Assembly (NCBI GenBank): GCA_947000775.1
Contig: CAMQGK010000516.1
Coordinates: 1,691,001 to 1,755,000 of the forward strand
DNA: 64,000 bases
Reading direction: 5' to 3'
Source: Pterois miles
Lineage: Eukaryota; Chordata; Actinopteri; Perciformes; Scorpaenidae
Positions 1-12,275 of this stretch are shown here, in pieces. The stretch's first letter is position 1. The number at the start of each line of letters is the position of its first letter. The notes beneath the pieces were generated by a model. That model saw only the letters and a program-made list of their open reading frames with translations, was not told the origin of the DNA and did not search any database. The translations under genes and the position numbers were made by a program.

Positions 1-344
1 ACAAACAAACTGGCCACGGCTGACCCAGGGTTACTTTTCAAATTACATCCTAATATACAGTATCTCATTAAGGGATTACATGGAATGTGTGATATTTAGT
101 AGGAAAGCATATAAAATGGAAGCAGTATGCCATGGGAAACGTTATCAACAAGTACTGGAACATTAAACATGACAAGATTCAATTACTTTATCACATCACA
201 CTCTATCATTTTCCAGTAATATTAATAATATTAATATATGGACTTATATCTGTACTTTTAAAGATGTTAACATATTTATTCTTGCATGAACTTTCTATCA
301 TCACTAACATCAACTATCTAACTTAAGTTGCTGTTTATATCTAT
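1..344. other. AT-rich sequence, nothing recognised
   Basis: No coding signal, repeat family or RNA gene is visible. The only long reading frame here is low-complexity and Leu/Ile-rich, as expected by chance in AT-rich DNA. Confidence 0.5.
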
Positions 345-515
345 GTCTGTCCACAATGTCATCACTTCATCATTTGTTTTTTCTTATTAGATGTTTGTGT
401 AAAATTGTAATAAATGGCATATAAACGCTTGAGTTATGGCTGAAAATGTGTTTTGTGGCGCTTTTGTTCCAAAATCTAATCAATTCATCCTCGAGGCTAA
501 GTGGACGTTTGTGCC
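345..515 (+). repeat. Fragment of unclassified teleost repeat R1
   Basis: It matches the better copy at 27515-27792: both carry a run about ATCACTTCATCATTT, then a stretch on missing TTTGTG, then CAGTTCATCCTYGAG-like sequence and GTGGAYGTTTGTGCC. The family is common in fish introns as far as I recall. Its class is not evident because no termini are preserved here. Confidence 0.6.
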
Positions 516-1460
516 TCCAACAGTAGAATCAGACATTACCACCAGCCTACTTCTGTGGCACTCTGTGTTTCTGAGTCTAGCTTCACCTGGATGAATGCTG
601 CTTGCTGCACTTTGTAATTTTGCTCAAAGTTCCAGTTGTATCCAGACCTATCAAGCAGTTTGGGATCGTTGGTCAGTGTTGAACAAGTTTTTTGGTGTGT
701 TCTGCACCGTTGGTTCTTGTCTGCCCACGTTGGAATTTTTTCCAATGGAGCCAGCGGAGCTTGTTGGCAAGAGAAATCACTCCAATTGTCAGTGCATGAG
801 AAACAAACAAAAGTGAGGAAAGCAAGAAAACAAATAAAGTCAGCAGTAACAGGTGCAGAACATACTTGCTAACTGGCCACTGACTGTAGATTTTGCGGTG
901 TATTTGAGTGCAAATTTTTGGCCAAGACAAAAGCGACGTGAAGCGACTCAAATGCTGGCCTTCCCCAGCTTTACACTATTATTGCAGCAGTGCATTTTTG
1001 CACTGTAAAGGGTTTGGGGGATGGATGATGTAAGGGAGCACACTGACAAGCTAAATATGCTCGAGTGTATTTTTGTGAGAGAGAAAAATATGCAGGGTGT
1101 GGTGCAGTGGTTGAAGGAGAAGACAGGAATCTGCTGTGCTGATGTCCAGTCCCGCCACCAGCGCCAGGCCTGCCATGGGCTCACACATTGGGTGTATGGG
1201 AGCTGCTGGACTGATAGCAGCCGGACAGCACAGAGAAATGTTCCTTTAGATTAGAGCCTTGCGCCTATCCATCATCATGGACGGAGGAGGGGAGTGACAC
1301 ATCACAGACAGGATGGAGAGGGGAGATGGTAGAGGAGGGGTGTGTGTGCCATAATATGTGGTGTAGATCAAGAGTGGGTGACGGAGGCAGAGGGCGATGC
1401 TGGCTTCCAGTGGCCCTAGTACATAAGAAACAACTATTCACTGCACACATACTCTCTTGT
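516..1460. other. Unique sequence with a GC-richer island at about 960-1260
   Basis: No repeat is recognised. The segment 1080-1270 is richer in G and C than its surroundings and contains GACTGATAGCAGCC (about 1209) and GCCTATCCATC (about 1263). The same GATAGCAG core recurs in the island at 38.5 kb. It may be a non-coding regulatory element. The overlapping reading frames on both strands show no splice sites or recognisable protein. Confidence 0.35.
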
Positions 1461-1727
1461 ATACATGCAGTGGTGGAATGTAACTACTGTAACTACTGTA
1501 CTTGAGTCTTTTCTTCTCATGCAACTATCTTCCTCTCCAGGGAAAATAATGTGCTTTCTACTTTACTGTATTTATTTATCTGACAGCTTTAGTAACAAAT
1601 TAAGATTTTTTCAAACAGAGCATATGCTGGGCTTTGGGTCACTATTTGCTAAATTTTAACAAATCAAACAATCAATCGATTAGTGGGAAAAATAATCAGC
1701 AAATTAATCAATCCATAATGAAATTAA

Positions 1728-2073
1728 TAGAGCTGTCAAAGTTAACGTGATAATAATGGGTTAATGCTATCGTTTTTATGCCACTTGTTTCTTTTAGTGC
1801 AACTTGCGATTTTTAGGTTGTAGTGGGTTCAGTTTTAAAGCTAGAATGAAGATACTGGTATCATATAAAACTGGAAAACCTAAAACCTACACGCAGTTTG
1901 TGGCAAGTCATAGTCAAGTCAGCACACTGACACTGACAACTGTTGTTGCCTGTTGGGCTGAATTTTGCCATGATATGATTGGACTATATTTTTATGCTAA
2001 ATGCAGCACCTATGAGGGTTTCTGGACAATATCTGTCACTGTTTTGTGTTGATTGATTTCCAATAATAAATAA

Positions 2074-2117
<44 letters not shown>

Positions 2118-2282
2118 CATTTGTAGAAAGCAGCCTATTTTTCCTCCCCCATGTTGATGAGTATTAAATCTTGACAAATCTCCCTTTAAGGTACAATTTG
2201 AACAGATAAAAAATGTGCTATTGATTTGTGATTAATCATAATTAACTGTGGCCAACCATGTGATTAATCTTGATGAAATATC
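1728..2282 (+). mobile_element. hAT-3: non-autonomous hAT-type element, TAGAGCTGTCAA end
   Basis: It begins TAGAGCTGTCAAAGTTAACG, a terminus I recognise from a very common teleost hAT-type family. The body contains the conserved stretches AAGATACTGGTATCATAT, GTCATAGTCAAGTCAGCACA and TTTCTGGACAATAT. The 3' part carries the GATTAATCATAATTAAC-like region, but the final TTGACAGCCCTA terminus is lost. The long internal block ending in the TTTGACCTCTGACC-type segment is deleted. Minus-strand copies lie at 24962-25570 and 59020-59330. Confidence 0.8.
2077..2113. repeat. (AT)n microsatellite
   Basis: An uninterrupted AT dinucleotide run inside the hAT-3 copy, followed by ATACATACAT. It is self-complementary and could extrude a hairpin. 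Confidence 0.95.
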
Positions 2283-3431
2283 CTGCAGTGTATTGTTTAG
2301 CCAAAACAGAAAGTGATCCAGCAGCCATGTTGAGATCAGTTGAGGAAATACCAAGCACCGCCCACCAGCAGGAAGAAACTTTCTCATCTTACAGCTAAAC
2401 AGTAACTACAAAATGTTTCTGTGAGCATTTGAGTAGAGAAATAGGCATTTCAGTAACAGAATATTGATTCATATTTGACCAGCGCTGCCTTGTTTGACCA
2501 TTTGATCAGAGTTGGGAAGTGACTGACAGCTGCGTTGAATGAACAGCCAATAGGAATGCTTTCTCTTTGAAATGACCTGTGATTGGCCAAAGTCTCCCAT
2601 CACAGGATAGATTTTTTAACGCCTGAAAACAGAGCCATGAGGAGGTGCAGAAGTGTAGTCTTCTCTCAGAAAACTGAATAAAAATATGCTGAAAATTTTG
2701 CCCAATGATGCAAAAAATATTCTGCCTACTGCAGGGCACTTTTAATTGTGCATTTAGCCAACATTTAGACAGCCACTGTGATTTACTGGGATAACTGTGA
2801 TTGATGTGATTGGGTGCTTAGAGAAGTAGTCATTCTTTATCTTGGATAAATACCGATCCATCAAGTCTACCATGCATTCCTGCTGCTGACCCACATACCT
2901 AAGTTTTCTTTGACTGTGTGTTCATGGGGCAAAAACAAGCTTCTGCTAGGTTCATTTCAAACTGCAGACTGTACTCTGAGGTATCTCAGCCCCACTGACA
3001 AGACAAGCCCTCTGGACACATGACAACCAATCATCATCCCAAAGCATTTTGATTGACAGGTGGAACTGACAGGGTGCTTGCAGGGACACCCTCCTCTTGA
3101 GCGACAGACACGGCAGTCTGCTGGCTGAAGATATGGAGGAAGGCTACGGAGAAGAGTGTGAGAGTACAGCATGTCTAAGTGTGTGAGCGATGGGTGGTTG
3201 TGGGTCTGCCCTGCTCTATGGGAACTCACTGTTAATGGGTAACATTATAGTGTACAGCTGATAATGAGGGGTCCGATGTGGCTAATATTATAGTATATAA
3301 TTATAGCAATATAGCATTTGTTATTAGCTACCAATAATCAGCGTTACCAAATTTTCAAGTTTTAATTTCCAAACATACTGTCCAAACAAACTGTCAGAAA
3401 TGTACTGCCTGATGCAAATTAGTATATAAAC
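2283..3431. other. Unique intergenic or intronic sequence
   Basis: No repeat family, exon or RNA gene is recognised. The stretch 2957-3240 has a moderately long minus-strand frame but no plausible splice signals or protein-like composition. Confidence 0.4.
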
Positions 3432-4283
3432 TAGGGCTGGGATAATACACCTATCTGCAAACTTGATACTATCACTTATGACACTAATACTTGAGTGTCG
3501 ATTCGATATACAGTATATTGCAATTTTTAATTATTGCAATTGTGATAAAGTATTGTAAAAAGTATATACTTTGTATCTCTAAATTAATTTTTAGCATGTA
3601 TGCAGTCAGACATGCCCTGAAGTCAAATATATCAGTCATTGTCAGACATTATTTATTAAACGTTTTCCAGCAACTCAAAAATAAAGATATTCTTCTTACA
3701 AATTAGTGATATTTTTTTTAAACTATAAGGGACATGTAATGTTTTAAACTAGTGATAAATGTAATTAAATCAATCTCATTTCTGTATATGTATTTTGTAT
3801 ACACTGTTCATTTTCACCTTATTTTGAAAACTGGACATAGTCACACATACATTTCCTTTTTCGCCAAGTCCATCACTAGTTCTCATGTCAGCTCTGTTCT
3901 CTTTATACATCTATAGTCAGCTCCATTGGCATCATTTGAATGCATTTACCACAACATGATAACATTAGCATGCAGCTTTAGCCGTGGTGTCCAGCTCTGC
4001 TTTTCCTGCAACATGTGAAACCCAAAGTGTTTCCATACTTTACTGTATGTGTAGTGTTGACCTCTTTAAATTTAAAATGGCAGGGTGCAGGTCGTATTCA
4101 TGCAGACCCTCCGCTGTTTTTGTTTTGGCTTGTGGCGACCGGCTGGATGGAACGAATATGATGTCACGTGACACACTGACTACAACAATAAAAGCGGTAA
4201 CTTTTACCTCTGCATAGAAGAAACAAAAAAAAAAATTGCAATACATAGCAATACATATTGAATCAATTTTTTCCCTACTGCTA
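3432..4283 (+). mobile_element. hAT-1 copy 1: non-autonomous hAT-type element
   Basis: It starts TAGGGCTGGGATAATACACC and ends near TTTTTTCCCTACTGCTA, the imperfect inverted end of the family. It shares long stretches with the copies at 10402, 18061, 44085 and 49010, including GCATGCAGCTTTAGCCGTG, GTGTTTCCATACTTTACTG and ACTACAACAATAAAAGC. The 8 bases flanking each side agree at 6 of 8 positions, consistent with a decayed 8-bp target duplication. No transposase is encoded. Confidence 0.75.
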
Positions 4284-4339
4284 AAATAAAACAAGAAACC
4301 CAACTGGTAATACAGCACAAAAACTGCTCTACATCAACC

Positions 4340-4740
4340 TCAAACAGGTTATGCTTTGAGTACTTTAGCTCGACTGTCATTTCTTCATATTATATCTCCC
4401 TCATCCTTCTAGCTCTTAACCTTACCCACTTCCTATTCCCTCACCTCTAATTTCACTATCTGACTTGCACCTCTTAAAAATCTATCACCCCTCATCTCTC
4501 TCTCTCATTGATCCTTAAACCTTCACCCCTCTTTTACCCTTCATTAGTTATCTCTGCACTCTAAACTCAATATTGTACTTCTTTATTCTAAACCACTTCT
4601 CTTGGTCTTCCGCCCTCCCTCACCTTCCTCTCACCTGCCCCTTTATTATTTCTCCTCTTCCCTCATGCCATTGTCTTTCTCTCCTACTTAAACCCTCTCT
4701 AACCCTTCATCCCTCTATCCCAAGTTCACCCTTTTAATCT
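4340..4740 (+). repeat. Pyrimidine-rich tract, about 400 bp
   Basis: The plus strand is overwhelmingly C and T (CTCTCTCTCT, CCCTCACC, CTTCACCCCT and similar) without a fixed repeat unit. Such strand-asymmetric tracts are common in fish introns and may form non-B DNA. There is no clear acceptor and exon immediately after it. Confidence 0.7.
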
Positions 4741-5650
4741 TTACCAGATGACATCTCATCTCAATGCCACAGTTAACCACCAATGCTCCTCGTTTACCAA
4801 ATAATACACACTGAAATGTAACAAACAGATATTTAAGCTTGAACACTGCATGTGTCAGAGAAACACAAATTTTATCAAAATGTGAGTACATTCTTTGATT
4901 CAAGGTTTCATTACAATGCAGCCCACTGCATTTTCTTATATACAAGCCACAACATAATTGTGATTGGCCCTGGTGCAAATTTGTTTCTTGGTCTCTTGCC
5001 TCAAACATGCATGCAGCATGCACGCACACACATACACACCACTCCAGACAATTGCTATGCCACCATGGAGAGGAGATCCTGCAAACCAGCCTTAGATCTG
5101 CACCATGGACAGCAGTCAGAGTGCCAAATTTATCACCGCTAATTTAACATCCTGCCCTGGAATCAGCAGCTAAATGTTATCACAGACACAGATTAGAGCA
5201 GGTGCACATTTTCCAGCATGAGACGTAACAATTACAGTGCTATAGATTTAAATCCCTGATCACTCTCCATAATAACAAAATGAAACCAGTACTCACCCAT
5301 TAGAGGTTTATCCTAAAGGCCTTGTGCACCACAAAGCCATTAATAACACTGTTTAAGAACCATGTCCTTTTTTATTGGAATGTCCTGGCCGTGAACAATG
5401 CAGAATACATGGCACACTGTGGTACGCCATTTAGAGTTGAACATAATGATGCCCAGCTGTCAATTTATCCTGTTGCTCACCTTGACAGTGCAAGGGGAGT
5501 TATCCATATGATACTTCCTCATTTCATTTCACTACAAAAAACCTTAATAAGGTGGCAGCTGGCTGGAGAGAGATCATGTAAAAGTTTCCTACTGCTGGCT
5601 ATATTCTGTGTCATTTCTAGTAAAATCACAATATAGTGTGTTTTTGTTTT
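4741..5650. promoter_or_regulatory. Unique island, candidate conserved non-coding element
   Basis: Repeat-free sequence with balanced composition and many short homeodomain- and POU-like cores (TAATTT, ATTTAAAT, ATGCAAAT-like). It contains no transposon signature and no microsatellite except a short CA run at about 5020. The plus-strand frame at 5322-5636 reads as plausible peptide but has no splice sites in register and is probably chance. Conservation between species would be the test. Confidence 0.3.
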
Positions 5651-6377
5651 TAAAAATAACAAACAAAGGAAGATAAGTAGTTACATCTCTAGTCTGATTT
5701 CAAGCACACAGCTGATAGGTAGCCTACATGGTTTGTTTACATGACATAACAGAATAACGGATTCAGTGTGGACATGATGTAAGATGGTGATTTCTGGGCC
5801 CCGGTGCGCCGTATCGGTTGCACTATCGATATTTACACCATTGATATAAGCTGCTTAGTGTGGCTTTGATATAATGATGAGACCATGTAAAGTGTATGTT
5901 TGAGTGAAGCAAAATCCACAGTAGATGTCTATTAAAAAAATATTAAATAAACTGATCACAAGCAATCATTAAAAATAAAAGAGCCATTGTCCTGTATTCC
6001 TGGAATGGTAACATTTTAGAGATACTGGAGGTCCTGGATTTGTATGAATAGCTCCACAGAGATGAGCAAACAGTGCAGAAAACTGGAATCTTTTGCGCAA
6101 ATATCTTATCCTTCAGTTGCTACATTCAGCCATGCATGACTAGATGGCTCAAACTGAGAAACAAAGGTCTTATCACATGTGGACAAAGTGATGAGGGTGC
6201 ACCTTATGCTGTTTGTGAAAGCAGCACAGGGGGAAAAGTTGCCATGCACAGTATGCAAATGTGACACGGCCAACATTTCTCATTCCTCAACCCAAATAAA
6301 TTAGAGTCTCAGCGGTGATAGTGTGCCTTCATGCTCCATTATAATTAACTACTGTGTGATAACCCGACACCCACCCA

Positions 6378-6379
<2 letters not shown>
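5651..6379. other. AT-rich unique sequence
   Basis: No exon, RNA gene or confidently recognised repeat. A short CGATATTTACACCATTGATA-like stretch near 5825 resembles AT-rich hAT interiors but is too short to assign. Confidence 0.4.

Positions 6380-6427
<48 letters not shown>
6380..6427. repeat. (CA)n microsatellite
   Basis: An uninterrupted CA run of about 24 units, immediately next to the unique island at 6428-6700. Confidence 0.95.
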
Positions 6428-6433
<6 letters not shown>

Positions 6434-6700
6434 CCTAGTAAATAATAATAACCATTATTATGCCTGCCATTACAATGCTTTATTGGAGGTAATTTAAATA
6501 ACTCTGCTGGGGAGGATAAGGAGCGAGGAGTGCTGGGCAAGCAGAAAAACACTTGCTTCGCTCGGCTGTCCTCCCAGGCTCCAGGAGCGCACAAGTTGTC
6601 AGTGGGTGATATTGGAAGGGCCAGAGACGACCTTCTTTGCAACCCATGTCAAACGCTAGAAGGCCACTCACTCCTACCGATGCACTTTTTACAGTTATTT
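6428..6700. promoter_or_regulatory. Unique island beside a CA repeat, candidate regulatory element
   Basis: Non-repetitive sequence with an AT-rich left half (AATAATAATAACCATTATTA, a partial palindrome) and a GC-richer right half. The minus-strand frames crossing it run into the CA repeat and are artefacts. It is assigned as a candidate only because of its composition and its likeness to the other islands. Confidence 0.3.
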
Positions 6701-6774
6701 TAGTACTGCTGCGACGTAATGCAAGAGGCTAAAAAATCATCACGTAAAACATTATAAATATACTGTATAACATG

Positions 6775-7108
6775 AGGGTGTAAGAAAATATTTAAAAATG
6801 AATATTGCAATATTATGTTTTGCTGAGCTGTATCAGTTGATCTGATTTTTAAATAACAGTTTACATGCAAATATTAACTCAATCAGTACTTTATTTCATT
6901 TGCAAAGAGATGCATCCTCTCAAAGTAGTGCGATGACGTTACAGGAACTGTCATAAATGCAAATGCAGCTCTCACTTTTGATTGCATAAAAAAGTTAACT
7001 TATTTTCCTCAGATTTTATGCATATGGTGGTGTACGATACTATAAACGCTTTCCTAAAACCCCTGTATCTACACCTACCGTATCATCAGATTCTTCCTAA
7101 TTCTGCCC
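6775..7108 (+). mobile_element. R5 copy 1: short interspersed element, GGGTGTAAG end
   Basis: It starts AGGGTGTAAGAAAATATT and ends near CCGTATCATCAGATTCTT. It shares CAGTTTACATGCAAATATT, TTTGCAAAGAGATGCATCC and CTCTCAAAGTAGTGCGATGA with the copies at 9157-9512 (minus), 54595-55022 and 59380-59474 (minus). It is probably a non-autonomous DNA transposon, but the class is uncertain. Confidence 0.65.
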
Positions 7109-7425
7109 AAATATAACACAACATGAGTTTTCAGTTAAAAAAATGAGAAGCTGTAACATCCAACATACTCCAAAAAATAAATAAAAAAGAGGATAAAAAA
7201 TAAGAAATAAATTGTTTAAAATAATTTTTCTGACATTTTATAAAACAAATAATGAATCAAGAAAATAATCAGATGAAAAATGGATAACAGAAATAATTAT
7301 TCCCTGCAGCAAAGTAAAATCTTTAGGCAAATGGTAATTTATTCAGTGCACAGGAATTGTGCAAGTAGTTTTTAGTAATTAAGAGCAAGTGTACAGATTC
7401 ACAACCTGTTGTTAAGAATAGCGCT

Positions 7426-7670
7426 GCAACTAAAGATCATTTTCAGTATTAATCTGCAAATTGTTTTTCTTAATTAAGTGATTACTTGTTTGGTCTGAAA
7501 CAAAATCTAAAAATTATTGCCATAACTGAAAAGCTGAAAGTAGGAAAATTCAAGGTTATTTTTTCTTGAAAAAAATACTTCAATGATTAATTGATCATCA
7601 AAACAGTTCATGGGTTCATTTTCTGTCCACTGACTGATCAATTAACTGACTTATTAGGAGCACAGGACTT
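7426..7670 (+). mobile_element. hAT-like remnant, GCTGCAACTAA family (family 4)
   Basis: It begins GCGCTGCAACTAAAGATCA and continues with TTGTTTGGTCTGAAACAAAA and the TGATTAATTGATCATCAAAA stretch typical of the common teleost GGGCTGCAACTAACGATTA family. The 5' TAGG is mutated and the 3' end is truncated. Related pieces lie at 24740-24930, 31600-32205 and 52619-52660. Confidence 0.6.
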
Positions 7671-8052
7671 TCACATCAGAGTCATTTTGGACTGAACTCC
7701 ACATGATGGGGGATCGATGACCGGAGGAGGAAACTAGTCAATGAACATAACTATTTTTGCAGTAACATGAGCACAAGGCCTTAGGGTACATGCACTGTCC
7801 TGTCCTGATGCCATCACACTCTTCATCTTCATCATTGCAGTCAGCAGATCTAAACACCACTGAACCTTTCTTGTAGATTTGAAGGTTGTTCTTCATGAAC
7901 AGATATCTATATTAGCTAATTCACATTCATAAATAGGTGGATTCAGTTCCATTGTCCAACGCCTTGGATATAAAACACTTTCACAGTTTATTGATGGCCA
8001 CTGACAATGGATTTATACGCAGTATGGAAGGAGAGGATGTGTGGGGACCGCT

Positions 8053-8089
<37 letters not shown>

Positions 8090-8320
8090 ATGACAAGGGA
8101 TTACTGTGACATCCATTTGCATATCAAGAATTTTAAGCAGTGAGGGGGAAAATATCGAACCCTCCAGCCTGCAAGGTCATTCAAAAGATAGGTTTTTTTA
8201 TTCTCTTCATAATTTATTTTGCATATCATGCACTATGGACACACTGTAGATTAAAATGGTGGCTTTAGCATATCATGCCATCCCTGATAGGGACCAGCTC
8301 CACCTAGACACCATGCCACC
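7671..8320. other. Unique sequence
   Basis: No gene is recognised. It contains one tetranucleotide repeat, listed separately. Confidence 0.4.
8052..8087. repeat. (AGCC)n microsatellite, 9 units
   Basis: A perfect AGCC tetranucleotide run. It gives the SQPASQPA-type run in a plus-strand reading frame, which is an artefact. Confidence 0.95.
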
Positions 8321-8321
8321 A

Positions 8322-8322
8322 G

Positions 8323-8417
<95 letters not shown>
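8322..8417. repeat. (CA)n microsatellite
   Basis: An uninterrupted CA run of about 48 units. Confidence 0.97.
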
Positions 8418-8418
<1 letters not shown>

Positions 8419-9156
8419 CATCTTGATTGTTTTAAGACAAACTACACACTGGAGAAAAGAAAGTGAAAATTGCTGAAGCCTCTAATCCATTCCAAGTTTA
8501 TCATCTCTTTAATTTTAATGTTTGTTTTTTTCATGTCAATGGAAGCCACAAAGCCAATGTTTTGATAGCCACTGTTGGCAGAAAATGGTAGAAAAGAAAA
8601 ATAAAAATAAAAAGAATTGCACTGACTATCATCTATGACTAAGGAACTTATTGAGATAGACATATAAACAACTCATTACACACTGAGGAAATGGTGTTAA
8701 ATATGTTGATGAAAAACGTTGTGTCCAGTAATGAATTCTATTATCTTTAAGCAGGAAGAAAAAAAGTGGCACAGAGGATGAATTAAAATGTTCTGTTGTT
8801 GTTTTCTCTGTTCTGCGTTAATCAGCCTGTCTGAACAATAATGACTGCAACAAAGAATTATTTGAATTAATTATTTGAATAAATTGAGATTATTATCATA
8901 AGGTTAGAACACAAACTGTGCACAGGAAGGGAAATTGGAATTTTCATATCTAGGAATTATAGTATTTCAAACTAAAATAGATTCCTTTAACTTTTAAAAA
9001 TTCATATTCAATTAATTTAGACTGCATGTACACAAGACTGCACTGAATTATTAAGTAAAATATTTGTGCATAGATAATATTTCCACAGTATGACAGAAAA
9101 GAGGTATAAACACAAAGTGGACAAGAACAAGGGTACAGAGTGATGGATAGTGGGCT
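8418..9156. other. AT-rich unique sequence
   Basis: No exon, RNA gene or recognised repeat is seen. Confidence 0.4.
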
Positions 9157-9512
9157 GTGTATTGGCAAGAATCTGGCGATACGATATGCGTCATAATACA
9201 GGGGATGCAATTCAATATATTGTGATATTTTGCAAAAATGTAAAATCTGAGTAAAAAGTGTACTTTTTTCCTGCAATCAGACCAGTGGGATCTGTCTCTG
9301 TAACATCCAACATCATAACTCCACTTTGAGAGGACCCAGACACTGAGGGTGCATTTCTCTGCCAATGAAATAAAGTACTGACTGAGTTCATCTTTGCATG
9401 TAAACTATTAAAAATCAATACAGCATTAATACACATTGTACTGTACATATCACATATACATACATACATACATCGCAACATTCAAATTTTTTGATAATTC
9501 CTTACACCCCTA
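9157..9512 (-). mobile_element. R5 copy 2, with ACAT microsatellite expansion
   Basis: It reads in reverse from CTTACACCCCTAA at its right end. It carries the family's TTTACATGCAAAGATGAACT and TCAGTACTTTATTTCATTGG blocks. An ATACATACATACATACAT run (about 9456) lies inside it. Confidence 0.65.
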
Positions 9513-9845
9513 ATAAATAGAAGTAAAGACAAATAGAGATGTCATGACAGTGCAGGAAAGAAGAAATGAAGAGGGAGGAATGAGAAAGAGAAGTGAGACT
9601 GAAATGTCCTGTATGACTACAGCACATGCTTAGAACATCGTCTTTAGAGGAACAGACTAAGAGAAACTCATATCGAGTCAGAGTGACACTCACTCAGGTA
9701 ACATCTGTAACAAAAAGATCATAAATCATAAAAAAATCATAAATCTGCTGACCATTGCATTGTACTGCTGAGAAAAGGTTTTACACTATTACATAATATA
9801 ATAAAGGATGTTTCTCATTGAGCTGCCGAAGAACAGTTTATTTCC
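9513..9845. other. Unique sequence, nothing recognised
   Basis: The minus-strand frame at 9502-9693 has no splice signals and no recognisable protein. Confidence 0.4.
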
Positions 9846-10200
9846 ACTAGACCTACAACTATTAATTTATTGATTAATTAGTCAATCATGTGATGATCTG
9901 ATGCTTTTCAGTGTCACACATGGAAGTATATTTTGAATTGCTGGTAAGATAAAAACATCTATTTGAATAATCGCATTGAGTTCTGAGAAATTACAATTTG
10001 CAACAATCAATTAATCAAGAAAATATTCTGCAGTTTCATTGGGGATGAAAATATTAGTGTTGCTCTAATTTCTCCAATTATCATCTATCAAAACTTACAT
10101 ACCCACTGTTATTTAGGGATGAAAATAAATACATTTTTTACTATTGATTACAGTGTTGATTACTTATCGGGTTAATCGATTATCATCAGTAATACATTAG
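9846..10200. repeat. Degenerate AT-rich hAT-type fragments
   Basis: Short stretches such as CTAGACCTACAACTATTAA, CAACAATCAATTAATCAAG and GGTTAATCGATTATC resemble the AATCGATTA-rich termini of families 4 and 2. They are too degraded to give boundaries. Confidence 0.35.
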
Positions 10201-10401
10201 TCTAAATGGCATCAGTTTCCAAACCCAGGGAGACTTATTATTTATGTTGTCTGGCTGACAACTTGCATTAGATTCAAAACAGAGGAAAGTGGTAAAACTT
10301 CACATTGGAACCAAAACATTTTTAGCAATGAAATGATTGGCAGTTCATCAAAATTGCTGTTGATCAATATTTTTCTGTTAATCAACTAACTGCTTCACCA
10401 A

Positions 10402-10849
10402 TAGGGCTGGGACAATTCGCCCATCTCCTGATTCAATATTATCACGATACTTGGGTGCTGATCAATATTATCACGATACTTGGGTGCCGATATGTATTGC
10501 CATTTTTAACTATTGCAAATTCGATATGTGATTTATTGCGAAACTTGTTACCTTTTTTTTACACTAGACCATGGGAAAAAGTTGAATTATACACCTCTAG
10601 GGACTTTTACTTTGGGAAAACATCTAAATTAATATCTTAAAATGTTTGATTTTCAGCATTCATGTAATCAGAGACGTCCTAAAGTCAAATATATCAGTCA
10701 TTGTTGTATTTCTAATTTTTTTTTCCAGCAAACCAAAAATCAAAGAATAAAGACATTTCCCTCACAAATTAGTAGTGTTTTCTTTTTAATTTATAAGCAC
10801 CACGTAATGTTTTATACTTCTGGTTAATATAATCCAATCAATCTTATTT

Positions 10850-10903
<54 letters not shown>

Positions 10904-10905
10904 TA

Positions 10906-10959
<54 letters not shown>

Positions 10960-11531
10960 GTCTTTGCTAATGGAAAAACAGACATAGTCACACATGTCTA
11001 CTTCCTCTAACTTCTCCACCTCCGTCTCTAGCTCTCCGTCAGCTCCGTTCTCTTTATACATGCATGGTCAGCTCCATCAGGGCCCGTTTGAATGCATTTA
11101 ACATAAATGTCATTATGTGGGTGCTCCACAGTTGTAGCGTCGGCCAATTTGACTATGGAGATGAGCGTGACGGCTTGCTCAACTGCATCTTGCCATAATA
11201 TGATAATGTTTCCTGTCCATGACAGAGTTAACATGCAGCTTTAGCCGTGATGTCCAGCTCTGCTTTTCCTGCAATGTGTGAAACCCACAGTGTTTCCATA
11301 CTTTACTGTATACGTAGTGTTTAGCTGATGTTTGTTTTGTTGAAGGATACATAATAGATATGACGTCATGTTACTCAGACTACAACAATAAAAGCGGTAA
11401 CTTCCTTCTATCTAAGCATAGACTAAAATGAAGCAAATATACAGTATATCAATTTTAGCATTAAAAAAATGATTTCAAAACAATACAAAAAAATCGCAAT
11501 TCATAGGTGAATAATTTTTTTCCTAGTCCTA
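10402..11531 (+). mobile_element. hAT-1 copy 2: nearly full-length
   Basis: It starts TAGGGCTGGGACAATTCGCC and ends TTTTTTTCCTAGTCCTA. It is the longest copy because it contains a (TA)n(CA)n tract and the block GGGTGCTCCACAGTTGTAGC. The flanking octamers (ending at 10401 and starting at 11532) agree at 6 of 8 positions. It encodes no transposase, so it is a non-autonomous derivative moved in trans. Confidence 0.8.
10852..10956. repeat. Compound (TA)n-(CA)n microsatellite
   Basis: A long TA run, briefly interrupted by AAATAAATAATAATA, passes directly into a CA run. It lies inside hAT-1 copy 2 and is absent at the matching position of the other copies, so it expanded after insertion. Confidence 0.95.
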
Positions 11532-12120
11532 TTAAACAAGTGGTTGTACTGTTATTAACTACATACAAGTGATGACTGACATATCAGCTTAAGACTGATG
11601 TTTTGCTCTTTACTGTAACAGTTTCAGTGAGGCAAGCATGTACTGTAGATTGTAGATTTGAGTAAAAAAAACAACACTTCATTTCATTTCTAAATGTTCA
11701 CAAAATGAAACAAATGAAAAAAATAAACAACAAAAAATTTAAAAAGGGAAAATATTAATCAAAAAGACATAACTCATGCCACAAACATGCATTATGGTTG
11801 TAGTGACACTACTGGACCACTGGCGCTGGCCTTAAAGCAACCAAACGCCAAACCTAAGATTAAAAGCCAGAAACTTGTGGTCCCAAGAGCAGAAGTGTCT
11901 AAAAGGCACAACAGACAGAAACGACTGGAATGCCAACACTCCCAGAGGAGATAAAACCATGTTTATTTCCATACCAGCTAATACACACATCTCCTCTCAT
12001 CTGTTTAAGGGAAGCCTGATACATGGTGAACATTTTGTATGAACAACAACACATTAACCAGTGATTCCAGTCCCACTGTGACACACAGGACAAAGAAGAA
12101 CAAACAATAAAAAGAGAAAA
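11532..12120. other. Unique sequence, nothing recognised
   Basis: No exon, RNA or repeat family is recognised. An A-rich stretch lies at 11700-11770. Confidence 0.4.
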
Positions 12121-12275
12121 GAGGGAGAGATGTATGCTGTTAGAGGGTGGAGGGGTGAGAGGAGGAGGGCTGTTAGTGAGGTTGTTAGTGGTGATGGAGA
12201 GACCAGAGGAGGAGAAGGTGGATGGATGAAGGGAGGGGGGAGGACGGGGAGGTGGAAGAGGGGGGCTTGACGATA
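12121..12275 (+). repeat. Purine-rich (G/A) tract
   Basis: GGGTGGAGGGGTGAGAGG, GAGGAGAAGGTGGATGGA and similar imperfect purine sequence, facing a pyrimidine tract (12365-12430) across a unique island. The two tracts produce the paired long frames on both strands. Confidence 0.6.

Noticed and set aside
3424..4291. Exact target duplication for hAT-1 copy 1
   Set aside because: The flanks agree at only 6 of 8 positions, so it is noted as decayed rather than claimed.
5322..5636. 104-residue plus-strand frame
   Set aside because: On the strand opposite the supported gene, no splice sites in phase, no recognisable domain.
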